Assembly: GCF_001693815.1 (NCBI RefSeq)
Contig: NZ_MBQD01000021.1
Coordinates: 124,001 to 188,000 of the forward strand
DNA from: Tessaracoccus lapidicaptus
Lineage (GTDB): Bacteria > Actinomycetota > Actinomycetes > Propionibacteriales > Propionibacteriaceae
Length of the DNA: 64,000 bases
Direction: 5' to 3'
The notes under the pieces were generated by a model. That model was not told the origin of the DNA. It did no database searches and worked only from the letters and a program-made list of their open reading frames with translations. Of this stretch, positions 62,079-64,000 are shown in pieces. The position numbers were made by a program, and so were the translations under genes. Position 1 is the first letter of the stretch; each line of letters opens with the position of its first letter.

Positions 62079-64000
62079 TCAGACCTGCGCGATCCCGTCG
62101 CCCACCCGGTCGAACCGGACGGTCTGCCCGTCGTGGATCTCACCGGCGAGCAGCCCGCGCGCCAACTGGTCCTCGATGGTGGTCTGCACGAGCCGGCGCA
62201 GCGGCCGGGCGCCGTAGACCGGGTCGAAGCCCACCTCTCCCAGCCACTGCTTCGCCGCCGCCGACACGTCGATCGAGATGCGCCGCGACTCCAGCCGCCG
62301 GTTGAGCTTGGCGATCTGGATGTCGACGATCTGTCCCAGCTCCTCCGTCGTCAGCGCGTCGAAGAGCACGACGTCGTCGAGCCGGTTGAGGAACTCCGGC
62401 CGGAACGCCTGCCGCACGACCCCCATGACGGCGTTGCGCTTCTCCCCCGGCTCCATGTGCTGGTCCGCCATAAACTGCGACCCAAGGTTCGAGGTGAGGA
62501 TGAGCAGCGTGTTGCGGAAGTCGACCGTGCGACCCTGGCCGTCGGTGAGGCGGCCGTCGTCGAGGACCTGCAGCAGGATGTTGAACAGATCCGGATGCGC
62601 CTTCTCCACCTCGTCGAGCAACACGACGGAGTAGGGGCGACGGCGCACGGCCTCGGTGAGCTGCCCGCCCTCCTCGTAGCCGATGTAGCCCGGAGGCGCC
62701 CCGACGAGGCGCGCCACGGAGTGCTTCTCCGAGTACTCGCTCATGTCGATGCGCACCAGCGCCGTCTCGTCGTCGAAGAGGAAATCGGCCAGCGCCTTGG
62801 CCAGCTCGGTCTTGCCGACACCGGTCGGTCCGAGGAACAGGAACGACCCCGTGGGCCGGTTGGGATCCGAGATCCCGGCCCGCGACCGCCGCACGGCGTC
62901 CGACACCGCCTTGACGGCGGCCCGCTGCCCGATCAGGCGCTCGCCGATCCGCTCCTCCATGTGGAGCAGCTTCTCGGACTCCCCCTGCAGCAGGCGGCCG
63001 ACGGGGATGCCCGTCCAGGCGCCGACCACCTCGGCGATGTCCGGCGCGCCGACCTCCTCGGAGACCATCTGCGTCGTCGTGTCCTCGCTGGCCTCCGCCT
63101 CGGCGAGTTCTCGCTCGGCCGCGGGGATGTCGCCGTAGAGGATCTGCGACGCCCGGGTCAGGTCGCCCTCACGCTGGGCGCGATCCGCCTCGACCCGGAG
63201 CTGGTCGATGCGCTCCTTGAGGTCGCCGACGCGGTTGAGTCCGCTCTTCTCCGATTCCCAGCGGGCCTCGAGCCCGCGCAGCTTCTCCTGCGCGTCGGCC
63301 AGCTCGGCGCGCAGCGCCGCCAGCCGCTCCCGCGACGCCTCGTCGTCCTCCTTCTCGAGGTGGAACGCCTGCATCGTCATCCGGTCGACGTCGCGGCGGA
63401 GCATGTCGATCTCCTCGGGCGAGGAGTCGATCTCCATCCGCAGCCGCGACGCGGCCTCGTCGACGAGGTCGATGGCCTTGTCCGGCAGCTGCCGAGACGT
63501 GATGTAGCGATCCGAGAGGGACGCGGCCGCCACCAGCGCGGAATCGGTGATGCGCACCTTGTGGTGCGCCTCGTAGCGCTCGCGGAGCCCGCGCAGGATC
63601 GCGACGGTGTCGTCGACCGACGGCTCACCGACGTAGACCTGCTGGAAGCGGCGTTCCAGGGCCGGGTCCTTCTCGATGCGTTCCCGGTACTCGTCGAGCG
63701 TCGTCGCGCCGATCATGCGCAGCTCACCGCGCGCGAGCATCGGCTTGAGCATGTTGCCCGCGTCCATGGCGCCCTCACCCGACGCGCCCGCCCCGACGAC
63801 GGTGTGCAACTCGTCGATGAAGGTGACGATCTGGCCCTCGGCGTCGCGGATCTCGTTGAGCACGGCCTTGAGCCGCTCCTCGAACTCGCCGCGGTACTTC
63901 GCCCCCGCCACCATCGACGCGAGGTCGAGCGAGACGAGGCGCCGGTTCTTCAGCGAGTCCGGGACGTCGCCGGCCACGAGGCGCTGCGCGAGGCCCTCGA
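62079..64000 (-). CDS. clpB: ATP-dependent chaperone ClpB (5' end beyond the window)
   Basis: The C-terminal 640 or so residues of a disaggregase that works with DnaK. Present: rest of the first AAA domain ([16 protein letters not shown]; Walker [13 protein letters not shown]), the coiled-coil middle domain (about 63050-63420), the second AAA domain with Walker [19 protein letters not shown] and Walker [13 protein letters not shown], and the C-terminal domain. The start lies past base 64000, so length and promoter are unknown. No frameshift in the visible part. Confidence 0.97.
   Translation of the reverse strand, partial: EGLAQRLVAGDVPDSLKNRRLVSLDLASMVAGAKYRGEFEERLKAVLNEIRDAEGQIVTFIDELHTVVGAGASGEGAMDAGNMLKPMLARGELRMIGATTLDEYRERIEKDPALERRFQQVYVGEPSVDDTVAILRGLRERYEAHHKVRITDSALVAAASLSDRYITSRQLPDKAIDLVDEAASRLRMEIDSSPEEIDMLRRDVDRMTMQAFHLEKEDDEASRERLAALRAELADAQEKLRGLEARWESEKSGLNRVGDLKERIDQLRVEADRAQREGDLTRASQILYGDIPAAERELAEAEASEDTTTQMVSEEVGAPDIAEVVGAWTGIPVGRLLQGESEKLLHMEERIGERLIGQRAAVKAVSDAVRRSRAGISDPNRPTGSFLFLGPTGVGKTELAKALADFLFDDETALVRIDMSEYSEKHSVARLVGAPPGYIGYEEGGQLTEAVRRRPYSVVLLDEVEKAHPDLFNILLQVLDDGRLTDGQGRTVDFRNTLLILTSNLGSQFMADQHMEPGEKRNAVMGVVRQAFRPEFLNRLDDVVLFDALTTEELGQIVDIQIAKLNRRLESRRISIDVSAAAKQWLGEVGFDPVYGARPLRRLVQTTIEDQLARGLLAGEIHDGQTVRFDRVGDGIAQV

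Overview
The window is high-GC DNA with short intergenic gaps and many 1-4 base stop/start overlaps, typical of an actinobacterium. A CbiE-CbiG-CbiH triple fusion, a CbiX-precorrin-2 dehydrogenase fusion and anaerobic-type CbiD/CbiL/CbiF point to the family Propionibacteriaceae (Propionibacterium/Tessaracoccus-like). This is inferred from gene architecture, not from a marker gene. No rRNA, tRNA, CRISPR array, transposase or phage gene was recognised.

Layout. 1-5310: a NarL-type two-component pair runs directly into cbiD, followed by a DDAH-like arginine-modifying enzyme and ornithine aminotransferase. 5332-10700 (minus): a cobalamin operon cbiL-cbiF-cbiEGH-cbiX/sirC behind a cobalamin riboswitch, with recQ divergent. 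13100-14490: a lower-GC island with a secreted Cys-containing peptide precursor and a small two-helix membrane protein. 14492-16962 (minus): cbiB-cbiP. cbiT, cbiJ, cbiC, cbiA and the cobalt transporter are not here. 17000-21550: an AhpD-like protein, an aldo/keto reductase, and a TetR regulator divergent from a GH3 beta-glucosidase. 21550-26050 (minus): a repeat cluster, two CNNM/CorC-type membrane proteins, and ArsR plus an MFS exporter. 26098-29022: copper handling (CueP lipoprotein, CopB ATPase) from a promoter with a CsoR-like palindrome and no leader. 29696-32419: LacI plus an L-fucose/L-arabinose isomerase-family enzyme.

32511-45775 is a sugar-utilisation locus, probably for beta-mannosides: GH2 beta-mannosidase, an uncharacterised GH42-like protein, a LacI regulator, an ABC importer (binding protein and two permeases, no ATPase), an SGNH esterase and a frameshifted secreted GH5-like enzyme. 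Three LacI-type operators (CTAAAGCGCTTTAG-like) sit at its three promoters, so it reads as one regulon. 45830-50296 (minus): a MoxR/DUF58/DUF4129 operon with a damaged MscS-like gene at its head. 50353-54403: fatty-acid desaturase and its ferredoxin reductase, divergent from a carotenoid-desaturase-like oxidoreductase across a 20-bp palindrome. 54419-64000: housekeeping and unknown genes (histidine phosphatase, spermidine-synthase-like, MATE, zinc alcohol dehydrogenase, sugar dehydrogenase, PdxH, DUF1707, and ClpB cut by the window edge).

The most unusual features are: (1) a short palindromic repeat that occurs inside or at the end of three genes in three different reading frames; (2) the secreted peptide/membrane protein pair in atypical DNA, upstream of which lies a 16-base palindromic motif also found upstream of the two-component system; (3) an uncharacterised 814-aa GH42-like protein in the mannoside locus; and (4) two genes broken by single-base losses in G runs, which may be real decay or sequencing error.
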